Source: Tsukamurella sputi (GTDB lineage: Bacteria; Actinomycetota; Actinomycetes; Mycobacteriales; Mycobacteriaceae). From it: a DNA stretch of 64,000 bases. The DNA lies in the NCBI RefSeq assembly GCF_007858445.1, contig NZ_VIGV01000004.1, positions 372,001 through 436,000 on the forward strand. The letters are read 5' to 3'. Positions within the stretch are counted from its first letter, which is position 1. Each line of letters begins with the position of its first letter. A program made the position numbers and the translations under genes. Below are positions 26,948 through 40,373 of this stretch, piece after piece. The notes beneath the pieces were generated by a model. The model had not been told where the DNA came from, did no database searches, and saw only the letters and a program-made list of their open reading frames with translations.

Positions 26948-28429
26948 TTACCGGCCCGCGAACACCGTGAGATCGGCGAACAGGTCGAACAGTGGCTGGG
27001 GGAAGACGCCCAGGGCGATGACCGCGACGACGCCCACAGCGATGGCGAAACCGGTGAGCGGATCCACCCGCGGTACATCGGGCGCGAACTCGTGCGCCGG
27101 CGCGAAGTACATCGTCATCAGCACCCGGATGTAGAAGACCGCGGCGAGCGCGCTGGCGAGGACGCCCACCACGACCAGCCATCCGCCGCCCCGCTGCGCC
27201 GCCGCAGTGAAGACCGCGAACTTCCCGGCGAAGCCGCCGGTCAGCGGTATCCCGGCGAAGGACAGCAGGAACAGCGCCATCGCTCCGGCGAGGAGGGGGC
27301 GGGAGCGGCCCAGCCCGGCCCAGCGCTCCACATCGGTCACCTCGACGGTGCTCCCGTCCGGACGCGTCTCCCGCACCGCCGCCGCGACGGCGAACGCGCC
27401 CACGGTGCTGACCCCGTAGACGGCGAGGTAGAAGCAGACCGCGCCGGTGCCGCGGACGGTGCCCGCGAAGACGCCGATGAGCAGGAAACCCGTGTGCGCG
27501 ATCGCCGAGTACGCCAGGAGGCGCTTGACGTCCGTCTGGGTGACCGCGATGACGGAGCCGACGATCACCGTGACCACGGCGACCGCGGCGATGACGGGGC
27601 GCCACGGCACGTCGCGGAAGGCGACCAGCGTGAGCCGCACGATCACGCCGAACGCCGCGATCTTGGTGGCGGCCGCCATGAACGTCGTGACGGGGGTCGG
27701 CGCGCCCTGATAGACATCCGGCACCCACGAGTGGAAGGGCACCGCGCCCACCTTGAACAGCAGGCCGACCCCGATCAGAGCGGCGCCGACGGTGCCGAAC
27801 ACCGTGTCCTGCGGGACCGCCGTGATCGACGTGGACCCCGTCGCCGCGAAACGCAGGGCGACACCGAACAGGAGGATCGCCGAGCTGAAAGCACCCAGCA
27901 GGAAGTACTTCAGCGCCGCCTCGAGGGGCAGCAGTCCACGACGTTTCGCCAGCGCGCACAGCAGGTACAGCGGCAGGGAGAAGACCTCGAGCGCCACGAA
28001 CAGCGTCAGCCAGTCCTGCGCCGAGACGAAGGCCAGCATGCCGCCCAGCGCGAACAGCGTCAGGGGAACCGCCTCGGTGTGCGTCAGCGAGTCGTACCGC
28101 GCGACCATCAGCGCAAGCGCGGGCAGGGCCGAGATCAGCAGAAGTCCTTGTAGGGCGAGGGAGAGGCCGTCGTCGGCCACCGAACCCGCGAGTACCCCGC
28201 GCGGGCGGGACCCGGTGTCCGCGAGCATCGCGACCGTGACCAGCGCCGCGATCACCGCGCCGCCGCTCAGCACCGCATGGATCTTCGCCCGGATCGCGGT
28301 GGGCGCGAAGGACTCCACGAGCACTCCGACGATCGCCGCGGCGAAGACGATGATCGCGGGGGCGATGCGCGCGTACTCGATCGACGGCGCCGGGAGCGCG
28401 GCGAGCGGGCCGAGTGTCGACGGGTTCAT
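26948..28429 (-). CDS. nuoN: NADH-quinone oxidoreductase subunit N
   Basis: The 493-residue polytopic protein is one of the three antiporter-like proton-pumping subunits of complex I. It shows the family core KVGAVPFHSWVPDVYQGAPTPV and KRLLAYSAIAHTGFLLIG with the conserved lysines and histidine of the membrane half-channels. The ATG overlaps the nuoM stop as ATGA. It is the last nuo gene; the stop is followed by a 15-base gap before the next gene. Confidence 0.97.
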   Translation of the reverse strand: MNPSTLGPLAALPAPSIEYARIAPAIIVFAAAIVGVLVESFAPTAIRAKIHAVLSGGAVIAALVTVAMLADTGSRPRGVLAGSVADDGLSLALQGLLLISALPALALMVARYDSLTHTEAVPLTLFALGGMLAFVSAQDWLTLFVALEVFSLPLYLLCALAKRRGLLPLEAALKYFLLGAFSSAILLFGVALRFAATGSTSITAVPQDTVFGTVGAALIGVGLLFKVGAVPFHSWVPDVYQGAPTPVTTFMAAATKIAAFGVIVRLTLVAFRDVPWRPVIAAVAVVTVIVGSVIAVTQTDVKRLLAYSAIAHTGFLLIGVFAGTVRGTGAVCFYLAVYGVSTVGAFAVAAAVRETRPDGSTVEVTDVERWAGLGRSRPLLAGAMALFLLSFAGIPLTGGFAGKFAVFTAAAQRGGGWLVVVGVLASALAAVFYIRVLMTMYFAPAHEFAPDVPRVDPLTGFAIAVGVVAVIALGVFPQPLFDLFADLTVFAGR

Positions 28430-29946
28430 CGCGCGACCTCCGCGACCGTGGGCGAGACGGCGGGATTGATCGCGTCCAGGGCCGGCGCGGGGACGAGGCC
28501 CAGGGCGAAGAGGGCCACGACGAGCGGGACCAGAACGAGCAGCTCGTTCGGCCGGGCATCGGCGGAAGCACCCGGTCCGCCCACTCCGCTCCCGGCGCCG
28601 AAGGTGCGCTCCACACCGTCCGGTGCCGGGCCGGTGAACATCCGCTGATAGGTCCACAGGACGTACATCGCCGACAGCACGAGCGCGACCACGGAGACGA
28701 TCGCCGCGACCGCCCACCGCGGGTAGGTGCCCACCACCACGAGAAGCTCGGAGACGAAGGGGCCGAGCCCGGGGAGTGACAGGGTCGCGAGGCCGGCGAT
28801 CAGGAAGACCGCGCTGAGCTTCGGGGCGCGCGAGAAGACGCCGCCGAAGTCGGCGATCTCCCGGCTGCCGCGCCGAGCCACCAGGATCCCCGCCGTGAGG
28901 AACAGTGCGGCGGTCGCGACGCCGTGATTGACCATGTACAGCACCGATCCGGCCTGCGAGTCGCCCGTGCGGGCGAAAACGCCCAGGATGATGAAGCCGA
29001 AGTGGCTGATCGACGTGTACGCGATGAGCGACATCACGTCGGACTGCCCGATCGCGAGGATCGCGCCGTAGACGATGCCGATCACGGCGAGCGCCGCGAT
29101 CCACGGCGCGAACCGGGCGGCCGCGTCCGGGAAGAGGGTGAGGCAGTAGCGGAGCATGGCGAACGTGCCGACCTTGTCGACGATCGCCATCATGAGCACC
29201 GCCGTCGGCGGATTCGTCTGCACGGCGGCGCCGGGCAGCCAGGTGTGCAGGGGCCACAGCGGCGCCTTCACCGCGAAGGCGAACAGGAAACCCAGGAACA
29301 TCAGGTCCTGCGCGAGGCCGGGGCTGGGCCGCGCACCGTCGAGCAGAGCACGCAGGTCGAAGGTGCCGGAGGCCGCGTACAGGCCGACGACGGCGGCGAG
29401 CATCACGAGTCCACCGGCGAGGTTGTAGAGCAGGAACTTCACCGCCGCGTGCGCTCGGACCCCGGCATCGCTGCCCGTGCCGCCGAAGCCTGCCAGTAGG
29501 AAGTACAGCGGGATCAGCATGGCCTCGAAGACCAGGTAGAACAGCAGTACGTCGGTGGTGACGAAGCTGACCAATACCATCGCCTCGACGGCCAGCGTGA
29601 GGGCGACGTAGCGGCCTCCGCGCGTCGACTCCGGACCGGTACCCGCGTCGTTCCACGCCGCGAGGAGCAGGATCGGTAGCAGCGCGGTGGTGAGCAGCAC
29701 CAGCACCAGCCCGACACCGTCGAGGCCCAGGCGGTACCCCGCCCCGAACGACGGGATCCACGAGTGCGATTCGACGAACTGATAGCCGCCCGCGGTGTCG
29801 AAGGCGAACGCCAAACCGATGCCGATCGCCAGCGCAACGAGGGACGCCGCGAGCCCGATCCACCGCGCTGCGCGTGGGATGGCCGCGGCCGCGACGGCGC
29901 CGACCGCGGGCGCCGCCCACAGCAGCGTCAGCCAGGGCCCGGTCAT
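28426..29946 (-). CDS. nuoM: NADH-quinone oxidoreductase subunit M
   Basis: The 506-residue membrane subunit carries the antiporter-like core: [25 protein letters not shown], the conserved glutamate helix near [13 protein letters not shown], and [17 protein letters not shown]. It pumps protons in the membrane arm of complex I. Its ATG overlaps the nuoL stop as ATGA. Confidence 0.97.
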   Translation of the reverse strand: MTGPWLTLLWAAPAVGAVAAAAIPRAARWIGLAASLVALAIGIGLAFAFDTAGGYQFVESHSWIPSFGAGYRLGLDGVGLVLVLLTTALLPILLLAAWNDAGTGPESTRGGRYVALTLAVEAMVLVSFVTTDVLLFYLVFEAMLIPLYFLLAGFGGTGSDAGVRAHAAVKFLLYNLAGGLVMLAAVVGLYAASGTFDLRALLDGARPSPGLAQDLMFLGFLFAFAVKAPLWPLHTWLPGAAVQTNPPTAVLMMAIVDKVGTFAMLRYCLTLFPDAAARFAPWIAALAVIGIVYGAILAIGQSDVMSLIAYTSISHFGFIILGVFARTGDSQAGSVLYMVNHGVATAALFLTAGILVARRGSREIADFGGVFSRAPKLSAVFLIAGLATLSLPGLGPFVSELLVVVGTYPRWAVAAIVSVVALVLSAMYVLWTYQRMFTGPAPDGVERTFGAGSGVGGPGASADARPNELLVLVPLVVALFALGLVPAPALDAINPAVSPTVAEVAR

Positions 29947-31829
29947 GAGAGCCACACCGCCGCGGCGCCGACGAGCACCGCCGTCCCGGCCAGCATGGTC
30001 AGCGCGTAGCTCCGCGCGTACCCGGTCTGTGAGCGCCGCAGCAGCAGTGAGCCGACGTGAACGCCCGCGGGAATCGCGTCCACGGCACCGTCGATGCCCT
30101 TGCGCTCGGCCACCAGTAAGGCGGCCGTCGCGGCCTGGCCGGGGCGCATGAAGACGGCCTCGTTGAGGGCGTCGCCGTACAGGTCCTTCCTCGCCGCACG
30201 GGTCAGCGCGCTCACTGCCGACGGTGCCTCCACGGCCACCTTCCGCGTGGTGCGGACCGCCACCGCCACGCCGATCGCCACCGACGCCAGGACCAGCAGC
30301 GTGACCACCCATGCGGGAATCGCGTGGTGCGTCTCGGGCGCGGATCCCACAGCGGGGGCGAGGAAGTCGGCGATCCGGCCGCCGATCACGAGCAGGGCGC
30401 CCGCGCCGACGCTGCCCAGCGCCAGCACGATCATGGGCGCCGTCATCACCCGCGGCGACTCGTGCGGATGCGTGCCCTCGCGCCAGCGGGGCGCACCGAA
30501 GAAGGTCAGCACCATCACCCTCGTCATGTAGAAGCCGGTGATCCCCGCGCCGAGGATCGCGGCGCCGCCCAGCACGACGCCCCAGAAACCGCCGCGGCCG
30601 AGCGCCGCTTCGATGATCCCGTCCTTGGTGAAGAAGCCGGACAGTGGTGGGACGCCGATGATCGCGAGGTAGCCGAAGCCGAAGGTCACCGCGGTGACGG
30701 GCATGACCTTCGCCAAGCCGCCGTACCGGCGCATGTCGGTCTCGTCGTCCATCCCGTGCATCACCGAGCCCGCACCGAGGAACAGCCCGGCCTTGAAGCA
30801 GCCGTGCGCCAACAGGTGCGCGATGGCCAGCGCGTATCCGGCGGGGCCCAGACCGGCGGCGAGCACCATGTAACCGATCTGGCTCATCGTCGACGCGGCG
30901 AGGGCCTTCTTGATGTCGTCCTTCGCGCAGCCGATCACGGCGCCGAAGAGCAGCGTCACCGCGCCCACGGCGAGCACGAAGCCCTGCGCCACCGGCGCCG
31001 CCTCGAAGACCGGTCCGGTGCGCACGATGAGGTAGACGCCCGCGGTCACCATCGTCGCGGCGTGGATGAGCGCCGACACCGGGGTGGGACCCTCCATGGC
31101 GTCGCCCAGCCAGCTCTGCAGCGGGACCTGGGCGGACTTGGCGCAGGCGGCGAGGAGCAGCAGGAGCCCCAGCCAGGTGACCACGCCCTCGCCGGCCTCA
31201 CCCGCACGCGGCAGGAAGTCACCGAAGACGGTGGTGCCGAAGGTCGCGAGCGTTACCGCGACCGCCAGGGCCAGACCCATGTCGCCGACGCGGTTGACGA
31301 TGAACGCCTTCCGCGCCGCCGTCGCGGCGGAGGGCTTGTGCTGCCAGAAGCCGATGAGCAGGTACGAGGCGAGTCCCACTCCCTCCCAGCCGAGGTAGAG
31401 CACCACCAGATCGTCGGCCAGCACCAGCACCAGCATCGCGCCGAGGAACAGGTTGAGGTAGCCGAAGAACCGCCGCCGTGCCGGATCCGTCGCCATGTAG
31501 CCGATCGAGTAGACGTGGATCAGCGTGCCCACACCGGTGATCAGCAGGGCGAAGCAGATCGAGAGCTGGTCGAGCCGGAACGCCAGGTCGACCGACAGGT
31601 CGCCGCCCGAGAACCAGTGGTAGAGCACAGTGTCCACCGATCGGTCCGACGGATCGCGGGCCAGCAGCATCCCGAAGGCGGTGGCCGCGACGACGAACGA
31701 GACCGCCGCGACCGCGGTCCCGAACAGGTGCCCCCACGCGTTCGTGCGACGGCCGCCGAGCAGCAGCACCACCGCACCGGCGAGGGGGATCAGCGGCAGT
31801 GCCGCGAGAATTCCGGTCACGTCGCTCAC
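29943..31829 (-). CDS. nuoL: NADH-quinone oxidoreductase subunit L
   Basis: The 628-residue protein is the distal proton-pumping subunit with the long lateral helix. Key stretches are [58 protein letters not shown] and [18 protein letters not shown] use the GTG at 31829 ([12 protein letters not shown]), which overlaps the nuoK stop as GTGA, instead of longer upstream frames. Length agrees with actinobacterial NuoL. Confidence 0.97.
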   Translation of the reverse strand: MSDVTGILAALPLIPLAGAVVLLLGGRRTNAWGHLFGTAVAAVSFVVAATAFGMLLARDPSDRSVDTVLYHWFSGGDLSVDLAFRLDQLSICFALLITGVGTLIHVYSIGYMATDPARRRFFGYLNLFLGAMLVLVLADDLVVLYLGWEGVGLASYLLIGFWQHKPSAATAARKAFIVNRVGDMGLALAVAVTLATFGTTVFGDFLPRAGEAGEGVVTWLGLLLLLAACAKSAQVPLQSWLGDAMEGPTPVSALIHAATMVTAGVYLIVRTGPVFEAAPVAQGFVLAVGAVTLLFGAVIGCAKDDIKKALAASTMSQIGYMVLAAGLGPAGYALAIAHLLAHGCFKAGLFLGAGSVMHGMDDETDMRRYGGLAKVMPVTAVTFGFGYLAIIGVPPLSGFFTKDGIIEAALGRGGFWGVVLGGAAILGAGITGFYMTRVMVLTFFGAPRWREGTHPHESPRVMTAPMIVLALGSVGAGALLVIGGRIADFLAPAVGSAPETHHAIPAWVVTLLVLASVAIGVAVAVRTTRKVAVEAPSAVSALTRAARKDLYGDALNEAVFMRPGQAATAALLVAERKGIDGAVDAIPAGVHVGSLLLRRSQTGYARSYALTMLAGTAVLVGAAAVWLS

Positions 31830-32125
31830 CGCCTCAGCAGGTGCGGCTCGTCGACGGAGACGGACCGCCGGACCCGGAAGATCGCGATGATGATCGCCAG
31901 GCCCACCACGACCTCGGCGGCGGCCACGACCATCGTGAAGAAGGCCACCACCTGACCCTGCGGTACGGCGTGCATCCGGCCCGCCGTGACCAGCGCCAGG
32001 TTGGCGGCGTTGAGCATCAGCTCCACGCACATGAACACGACGATGGCGTTGCGCCGCAGTAGGACACCGGCCGAGCCGATCGCGAACAGCAGCGTGGCCA
32101 GGTACAGGTACAGGTGCGGGTTCAC
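31826..32125 (-). CDS. nuoK: NADH-quinone oxidoreductase subunit K
   Basis: The 99-residue three-helix protein carries the conserved membrane glutamates in [18 protein letters not shown] and [15 protein letters not shown], which form part of the proton path. The GTG start at 32125 overlaps the nuoJ stop as GTGA. The length is typical for the subunit. Confidence 0.97.
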   Translation of the reverse strand: MNPHLYLYLATLLFAIGSAGVLLRRNAIVVFMCVELMLNAANLALVTAGRMHAVPQGQVVAFFTMVVAAAEVVVGLAIIIAIFRVRRSVSVDEPHLLRR

Positions 32126-32895
32126 GGCGAGACCTCCTCGTCGCGAAGGATCGACGGGACCTCGTCGTCGAGGGAGTTCGCGCGGCCGGGGATCGCCCGA
32201 CGATGCTCGGGGGAGCGCGGCGTGAGCGTGTGATTGACGGAGTCGGGGGCCGGCGTCCCGTCGGGCAGCAGGCCGGGCAGGTCGACGGCGTTGCCGAGGG
32301 CGTAGACGCCGGGGTTGGGGAGTGGGGTGGCGCGGTGGCCTTCGCGGAACCGCCGGATCGACTGCTCCCGCTGCGAGAGCGCGGTCGCGAGCTTCTCCCG
32401 GTGTGCCAGGATCATCGCGCCCAGCGTCGCCGTGATGAGGAGCGCCGCGGTGAGCTCGAAGGCCCAGAGGTAGCGCACGAAGACGGTGTCCGCCAGGGCC
32501 TCCACGGAGTTGGGCGGATACTCGCCCGACGGCCCGCGCGGCTCCGGTAGGGACGCGCGCGCCACCAGCGCGACGAGCAGCATTCCGAGGGCCAGGCCCG
32601 CGACGGCGGCGGCGACCCGGTGCCCGCGCAGCGTTTCGACCAGCGAGTCGGAGGAATCGACGCCCACCAGCATGACGACGAACAGGAAGAGCATCATCAC
32701 CGCGCCCGTGTACACCACGATCTGCACGACGCCCAGGAAGGTGGCGCCCTGTGCGATGTAGGCGATCGCCAGCAGGATCATCGTGGCGGCCAGGCACAGC
32801 GCCGAGTACACGGCCTTCGACGCGAGCACGACGCCGAGCGCGAACAGCACGGCCGGGACCGCCACGATCCAGAACGCCCACTCCTCGCCGGTCAC
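32122..32895 (-). CDS. nuoJ: NADH-quinone oxidoreductase subunit J
   Basis: The 257-residue protein has five membrane helices in its first ~180 residues, with the family stretch [26 protein letters not shown], and a polar C-terminal extension of ~75 residues that is longer than in E. coli but usual in actinobacteria. The GTG start at 32895 overlaps the nuoI stop as GTGA. It helps link the membrane and peripheral arms. Confidence 0.95.
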   Translation of the reverse strand: MTGEEWAFWIVAVPAVLFALGVVLASKAVYSALCLAATMILLAIAYIAQGATFLGVVQIVVYTGAVMMLFLFVVMLVGVDSSDSLVETLRGHRVAAAVAGLALGMLLVALVARASLPEPRGPSGEYPPNSVEALADTVFVRYLWAFELTAALLITATLGAMILAHREKLATALSQREQSIRRFREGHRATPLPNPGVYALGNAVDLPGLLPDGTPAPDSVNHTLTPRSPEHRRAIPGRANSLDDEVPSILRDEEVSP

Positions 32896-33395
32896 GAATC
32901 CACCTCGCCCCGGTAGTAGTCGGCGGCGGTGAGTCCCTCGCGCATCGGGTGGGGCGGCGGGACCTCGCCCTCGTGGAGCGGCGCGAGCAGATCGTCCTTG
33001 TCGTAGATCAGCGCCCCGCGGTCGCGGTCCGCCATCTCGTAGTCGTCGGTCATCGTGAGCGCTCGTGTGGGGCAGGCCTCCACGCAGAGTCCGCAGCCGA
33101 TGCACCGCAGGTAGTTGATCTGGTACGTCCGTCCGTACCGTTCGCCGGGCGAGTACCGCTCCTCGTCGGTGTTGTCCGCGCCCTCCACGTAGATCGCGTC
33201 CGCGGGGCAGCTCCACGCGCACAGCTCGCAGCCGATGCACTTCTCGAGGCCGTCGGCGTACCTGTTCAGCTGGTGCCGGCCGTGGTACCGGCCCGCGACG
33301 GGCGACCGCTGCTCCGGATAGTTCTCGGTGACGGGCTTGCTGAACATGGTCCGCAGGGTCACACCGAATCCGGCGAGTCCGAGGGGATCAGCCAT
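32892..33395 (-). CDS. nuoI: NADH-quinone oxidoreductase subunit I (2x[4Fe-4S])
   Basis: The 167-residue ferredoxin-like subunit has two complete cluster motifs, [12 protein letters not shown] and [12 protein letters not shown], which carry clusters N6a and N6b that pass electrons to NuoB. Its ATG lies inside the end of nuoH, overlapping it by 8 bases (CATGGCTGA), so it is translationally coupled. Length and motifs match the family. Confidence 0.97.
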   Translation of the reverse strand: MADPLGLAGFGVTLRTMFSKPVTENYPEQRSPVAGRYHGRHQLNRYADGLEKCIGCELCAWSCPADAIYVEGADNTDEERYSPGERYGRTYQINYLRCIGCGLCVEACPTRALTMTDDYEMADRDRGALIYDKDDLLAPLHEGEVPPPHPMREGLTAADYYRGEVDS

Positions 33396-34704
33396 GGGAC
33401 GCCTCCTTCGCTTGCGCGTCGCTCGGCAGGGCGCGCCGGGCGGGCTCGGACAGGTACTGACCGGGCATGGGCGGCACGGGGAATCCGCCGGCCATCGGGT
33501 CGAAGGGCAGCGAGAAGGTCGCCGGATCAGGCCCGGGCTCGGGCGCCTTCTGCCGACGGTGCCGCACCACCAGGACGGCGAACACCGCCAGAGTGAAGAG
33601 CAGCGAGACGGCGGCGGCGAGCACCGTCGTCGAGTGCCCGGCGAGCGCGAACGCCTGCACGGCCCCGGCGACGAGGATCCAGGCGAGCGCGGTGGGGATG
33701 AGCAGTTGCCAGCCGAAGCGCATGAACTGGTCGTACCGCAGGCGCGGCAGCGTGGTGCGCAGCCAGATGAAGGCGAACAGGAAGCACCAGACCTTGCCCA
33801 CGAACCAGACCACCGGCCACCAGCCTGAATTCGCTCCCTCCCACATGTTCAGCGGCCAGGGCGCGTGCCAGCCGCCCAGGAACAGGGTGGTGGCGAGCGC
33901 GGAGACGGTGGTCATGTTCACGTACTCGGCGAGCATGAACATCGCGAATTTCAGTGAGCTGTACTCGGTGTGGAAGCCGCCCACCAGCTCGCCCTCGGCC
34001 TCGGGGAGGTCGAAGGGCGCGCGGTTGGTCTCGCCGACCATCGAGACCACGTAGACGACGAAGGAGGGGAGCAGGAGGAAGACGTACCAGGTGCCCTCCT
34101 GCCGGGAGACGATGCCCGACGTGGCCATGGTGCCCGCGTACAGGAAGACGGCAGCGAAGGAGAGGCCCATGGCGACCTCGTAGCTGATCACCTGCGCGGT
34201 GGAACGCAGGCCGCCGAGCAGGGGGTAGGTGGAGCCGGACGACCACCCCGCCAGCACGATCCCGTACACGCCGATACTCGTGATCGCGAGGATGTACAAC
34301 ACCGCCACCGGAAGGTCGGTGAGCTGCAGCGGCGTCCGCGTGCCGAACACCGAGACCTGCGGTCCGAAGGGGATCACGGCGAAGGCCATGAACGCGGGAA
34401 TGGTCGCGATGATCGGGGCGAGCAGATAGACGGGCTTGTCGACGCCGTTCGGCGTGATGCCCTCCTTGAGCGCCAGCTTGATCCCGTCGGCGAGCGACTG
34501 CAGGATGCCGAAGGGGCCCACGCGGTTCGGACCGTACCGGTGCTGCATCCGCGCCATCACCTTGCGTTCGACCAGGATCGCTGCGAGCACCGTCAGTACC
34601 AGGAAGGCGAAGATGGCGATGGCCTTGACCAGGATCAGCCACCACGGATCGCGGCCGAAGGCGGAGAGATCGACGGGCTCGTGCGGGCCGAGGGCGAGCG
34701 TCAT
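33388..34704 (-). CDS. nuoH: NADH-quinone oxidoreductase subunit H
   Basis: The 438-residue membrane protein forms most of the quinone-binding chamber at the junction of the two arms. It has the signatures [20 protein letters not shown] and [23 protein letters not shown], and the acidic loop [21 protein letters not shown] Pro-rich C-terminal tail (~60 residues) extends beyond the core, as in other actinobacteria. The ATG overlaps the nuoG stop as ATGA. Confidence 0.97.
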   Translation of the reverse strand: MTLALGPHEPVDLSAFGRDPWWLILVKAIAIFAFLVLTVLAAILVERKVMARMQHRYGPNRVGPFGILQSLADGIKLALKEGITPNGVDKPVYLLAPIIATIPAFMAFAVIPFGPQVSVFGTRTPLQLTDLPVAVLYILAITSIGVYGIVLAGWSSGSTYPLLGGLRSTAQVISYEVAMGLSFAAVFLYAGTMATSGIVSRQEGTWYVFLLLPSFVVYVVSMVGETNRAPFDLPEAEGELVGGFHTEYSSLKFAMFMLAEYVNMTTVSALATTLFLGGWHAPWPLNMWEGANSGWWPVVWFVGKVWCFLFAFIWLRTTLPRLRYDQFMRFGWQLLIPTALAWILVAGAVQAFALAGHSTTVLAAAVSLLFTLAVFAVLVVRHRRQKAPEPGPDPATFSLPFDPMAGGFPVPPMPGQYLSEPARRALPSDAQAKEASHG

Positions 34705-37027
34705 CGCGCCACCCCGATCCCGACCACGGCGCCCCACCCGACGCCGAGCGTCTCGCCGACGGTACTGCCGGGCGAGTTGCGGGGGATCCACACCACGCCG
34801 TCGGGCATGGCGGTCACCGCGAGCGGCAAAGTGATCGCACCGCGGGCGGTGGAGACGGTGACGGGAGTGCCGTCCGCGGCCAGGATCCGGGCTGCGGTGC
34901 TCGCCGACATCCGGGCGACGGGGCGGCGAGCGGTGGCCGCGAGGTCGGCTTCGCCGTCCTGCCCGCGGCCCAGGTCGAGCAGCTGGCGCCAGGTCGCGAG
35001 GACGGCTTCGCCGTCACCGGGGACGCCGATGACGCCGGGCCGGGCGCTGACGGGGCGCCGCGGTGTGCGCACGGTGCCGAGCGTGCGCAGGGCGGCAGCG
35101 GCACCGTCGGAATCGGTGAAGCCGAGGTCGGCGCGCATGGCCTGCGCGAGGACGGCGAGCACCCGTGCGTCCGCCAGGGCGCCGGGCGACGGGAGTGCCG
35201 CGGAGAAGGAGCGCATCCGTCCCTCCCAGTTGCGGAAGGTGCCCGCCCGCTGCGCGACGGTGGCGACGGGCAGGACCACGTCGGCGCGAGCGGTGACCTC
35301 GGATTCCCGCTGTTCGAGGCTGACCACGAAGGCGGCGTCGAGGGCGCGGCGGGCGGCATCGGGATCGGGGAGGTCCGCGACGTCGACGGCTCCGCAGACC
35401 AGCGCGGCGAGGTCTCCCGCGGCCGCGGCGGCGAGGATGCCCGCGGTGTCGCGTCCCGGTCCCTCGGGGACGGGGGCACGCCAGAACGCCTCCATCTCGG
35501 TCCGGTGGGCGAGGTCGACGGTGAGGCGGCCGCCCGGGAGAGCCCCGGACAGCGCGCCCGCGGCGATCGCCCCGGGTTCGCCTGCGCGGCGGGGGATCCA
35601 GGCGAGACGGGCGTCCGCCGCGTCCGCGAGTGCGACGGCCGCCGCGAGTGCACCGGGGGGCTCGGCGAGCCGTTCACCGACGAGGATGACCGCTCCGGGG
35701 GCGGCGAGGAGCTCCACGAGCGCGGGATCGGCCAGCGCGGCCGCTTCGCCGCCGGGTGTGCAGGCGATCAGCTCGCCGCTCAGTCGCGACAGACCACGCG
35801 AGGCGAACGGAGCGATGGACAGGACCCGGGTGCCGCCCGCGCGCACCGACTTCCGCAGCCGCAGGTGGACGATGGGCGATTCCTCCTCCGGCTCGAAGCC
35901 GGCGAGGAGCACGACGGGCGCGCTCTCGAGGTCCGCGTACGTCACGTCGCCCGCCGCACCCGAGGTGAGGAAGGCGGTCTCCTCGGCGCTGTGCGGCCGG
36001 ATCCGGAAGTCGATGTCGTTGGTGCGCAGCGCGATGCGCGCGAACGCGGAGTAGGCGTACAGGTCCTCGACGGTGCCGCGGCCCCCGGCGAGGACGCCGG
36101 CCGCACTGCCCGTCAGTCCGCGGGCGGCGGCCGCGACGGCCTCGGGCCACGACGCGGGGGCGAGCACACCGTCGGCGCCGCGCACGAGCGGCGTGGTCAG
36201 CCGGTCCGGCTGCGTCGCATAGGCGAAGGCCCACCGGCCCTTGTCGCAGTTCCACTCCTCGTTGACCGCCGGATCGTCGCCGGCCAGGCGTCGCAGCACC
36301 TCGCCGCGGCGGTGATCCACGCGCAGGCCGCAGCCGCTGGCGCAGTGCTCGCAGGCCGACGGGGTGGAGGTCAGGTCGAACGGGCGGGCGCGGAACCGAT
36401 AGGTGGTGTTGGTGAGCGCACCCACGGGACAGATCTGCACCGTGTTGCCGGAGAAATAGGAATCCAGGGGCTGATCGCCCGCGACGCCCACCTGCTGCAG
36501 TGCACCGCGATCCATCAGCTCGATGAAGTCGTCGCCCGCGATCTCGTCCGAGAAGCGCGTGCACCGGGCGCACAGCACGCACCGCTCGCGGTCGAGCACG
36601 ATCTCGGCCGACAGCGGGATCGGCTTGGGGTAGGTGCGCTTGTCGGCGGCGGGGAAGCGCGAGACGGCGCGGCCGGCGGACATGGCCTGGTTCTGCAGCG
36701 GGCATTCGCCGCCCTTGTCGCACACCGGACAGTCCAGCGGATGGTTCACCAGCAGCAGTTCCATCACACTGCGCTGCGCACCGGCCGCAGCGACGGACGT
36801 GGCCTGCGTGCGCACCACCATGCCCTCGGTCACCGTCGTGGTGCAGGAGGCGAGCGGCTTGCGCTGCCCCTCGACATCCACCAGGCACTGCCGGCAGGCG
36901 CCCGCAGGGGCGAGCAGCGGATGATCGCAGAAGCGGGGGATGGCGATCCCGAGCTGTTCGGCGGCGCGGATCACCAGAGTGCCGTCGGGGACCTCGATCT
37001 CGATGCCGTCGATACTCGCCTTGACCG

Positions 37028-37031
<4 letters not shown>
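34701..37031 (-). CDS. nuoG: NADH-quinone oxidoreductase subunit G
   Basis: The 776-residue subunit carries an N-terminal [2Fe-2S] motif ([15 protein letters not shown] with CTT), the [4Fe-4S] HxxCxxCxxxxxC motif in [17 protein letters not shown], another cluster in [10 protein letters not shown] and CPVGAL, and the N7-type motif [10 protein letters not shown]. The C-terminal part is a degenerate molybdopterin-oxidoreductase domain. It conducts electrons from NuoF to NuoI. GTG at 37031 overlaps the nuoF stop as GTGA. Confidence 0.95.
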
Positions 37032-38364
<1,333 letters not shown>

Positions 38365-38368
<4 letters not shown>

Positions 38369-39087
38369 GACTGCGCCTCCCGGAACGCCTGCAGACCGGC
38401 CATCGTCGGGGCGCCGCCGGCACCGGAGGCCGACACGGCACCGGGGCGCTCGTCGTCGAAACCGGCGAGGAGACGGGCCGTCTCGCGGAAGGTGCCGAGC
38501 GGCGCGCCGCGCGTCGGCGACGGCGGTCGTCCGGACCGGAGCGCATCCACGAGGTCGCGGGCGCTCGCGACGGTCTGGTCGTCGAAGAACTCCCAGTTGA
38601 CCATGATGACGGGGGCGTAGTCGCACGCCGCGTTGCACTCGATCCGCTCCACGGTGACCTTCCCGTCGGGCGTGGTTCCGCCCGGGGCGATACCGAGATG
38701 CTCGCACAGCGAGGAGAGGATCGCGTCCCCGCCGAGGACGGCGCACAACGTGGTGGTGCACACGCCCACCAGGTACTCGCCGGTGGGGCCGCGCCGGTAC
38801 ATCGAGTAGAAGGTGGCCACGGACACCACCTCCGCCGCGGTGAGGTCCAGCGCCGCCGCGCAGAATTCGATGCCGGCGGGGGTGATGTAGCCGTCCTCCG
38901 ATTGCACCAGGTGCAGCAGCGGCAGCAGCGCCGATCGCTTCTCGGGGTACCGCGCGATGAGCTGCTCGGCGTCCGCCGCCAGGCGCTCGGCGACCGCGGC
39001 CGGGTACTCGGTGGGCGCGCCGGGGCGGTACAGCTGCACGGCCTCCTGCGGCCGCGCGCCGAATTCGAGGAAGACGGGGTCAGTCAT
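38365..39087 (-). CDS. nuoE: NADH-quinone oxidoreductase subunit E
   Basis: The 240-residue thioredoxin-like subunit binds the N1a [2Fe-2S] cluster through the pattern CTTTLC and, after a gap, [11 protein letters not shown]. The first ~50 residues ([18 protein letters not shown]) and the C-terminal Pro/Gly-rich extension are typical of actinobacterial NuoE. The ATG overlaps the nuoD stop as ATGA. Confidence 0.95.
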
Positions 39088-40373
39088 CGGTCCACGCCTC
39101 CCATCACCGGGTCGATGCTCGCCACCGCCGCGATCACGTCCGAGACCATGCCGCCCTCGCACATCGCCGCCACCGCCTGCAGATTCGTGAACGACGGGTC
39201 GCGGAAGTGCACCCGGTAGGGGCGCGTTCCGCCGTCGCTGACCGCGTGCACCAGCAGTTCGCCGCGCGGCGCTTCGACCGAGGCCGCGACCTGCCCGGGT
39301 GGGACCGCGAAGCCCTCGGTGACCAGCTTGAAGTGGTGGATGAGCGATTCCATGGATTCGCCCATGATCTCGGCGATGTGCGCGCGTGAGTTGCCGAGCC
39401 CGTCGGACCCGACGGTGAGGTCGGCGGGCCAGCCGAGGCGGGCGTCGTCGATCATCACCGGCCCCGGCGCGAGCTTGTCGAGGCACTGCTCGACGATGCG
39501 CAGCGACTGGCTCATCTCGAGCACGCGGATCAGGTACCGGCCGTAACAGTCGCAGCCGGTGTCGGTGACCACGTCGAACTCGTAGTCCTCGTAGCCGCAG
39601 TAGGGCTCGCTGCGCCGGAGGTCGTGCGGGAGACCGGTGGAGCGCAGCACGGGACCGGTGACGCCGAGTGCCATGCAGCCCGTGAGGTCGAGGTAGCCGA
39701 TTCCCTTGGTGCGGGCGATCCAGATCGGATTGCCGGTGAGCATCGAGGACATGCCGGCGAGTTGCTTCGGCAGTGTTCTCAGGAGGTTCCGGATCTGGGG
39801 AATTGCCTCGTCGGGCAGGTCGGCCGCGACGCCGCCGGGCCGGATGTAGGCGTGGTTCATCCGCAACCCGGTGATCGTCTCGAAGACGTCGAGGATCTGC
39901 TCCCGGATCTCGAATCCCTTGAGCATGGGCGAGACCGCGCCGAGTTCCATGCCGCCCGTGGCCAGCGCGACGAGGTGGCTGGTGATCCGGTTCAGCTCCA
40001 TCAGCAGCACGCGGATCACGGTGGCGCGGGCGGGGATCTCCTCGGTGATGCCGAGCAGCTTCTCCACCGCCAGGCAGTAGGCCGCCTCGTTGAACAGAGG
40101 CGCAAGGTAGTCCATCCGCGTCACGAAGGTGGTGCCCTGCGTCCAGGTGCGGAACTCCAGGTTCTTCTCGATGCCGGTGTGCAGGAAACCGATCCCGCAC
40201 CGGGCCTCGGTCACCGTCTCCCCGTCGAGTTCGAGGATCAGGCGCAGCACGCCGTGCGTGGACGGGTGCTGCGGGCCCATGTTCACCACGATCCGCTCCT
40301 GGCCGATCGCGTCCGCCGCGATCGCGTCCCAGTCGGATCCCATCGCCGTGAACTCGCTGTAGTCGGTGGTCAC
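39084..40373 (-). CDS. nuoD: NADH-quinone oxidoreductase subunit D
   Basis: The 429-residue protein is the quinone-site subunit related to hydrogenase large subunits. It contains [22 protein letters not shown] with the conserved HxxxH quinone-contact loop, [12 protein letters not shown], and the C-terminal DPVMGGVDR. The GTG at 40373 overlaps the nuoC stop as GTGA. Confidence 0.97.
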   Translation of the reverse strand: MTTDYSEFTAMGSDWDAIAADAIGQERIVVNMGPQHPSTHGVLRLILELDGETVTEARCGIGFLHTGIEKNLEFRTWTQGTTFVTRMDYLAPLFNEAAYCLAVEKLLGITEEIPARATVIRVLLMELNRITSHLVALATGGMELGAVSPMLKGFEIREQILDVFETITGLRMNHAYIRPGGVAADLPDEAIPQIRNLLRTLPKQLAGMSSMLTGNPIWIARTKGIGYLDLTGCMALGVTGPVLRSTGLPHDLRRSEPYCGYEDYEFDVVTDTGCDCYGRYLIRVLEMSQSLRIVEQCLDKLAPGPVMIDDARLGWPADLTVGSDGLGNSRAHIAEIMGESMESLIHHFKLVTEGFAVPPGQVAASVEAPRGELLVHAVSDGGTRPYRVHFRDPSFTNLQAVAAMCEGGMVSDVIAAVASIDPVMGGVDR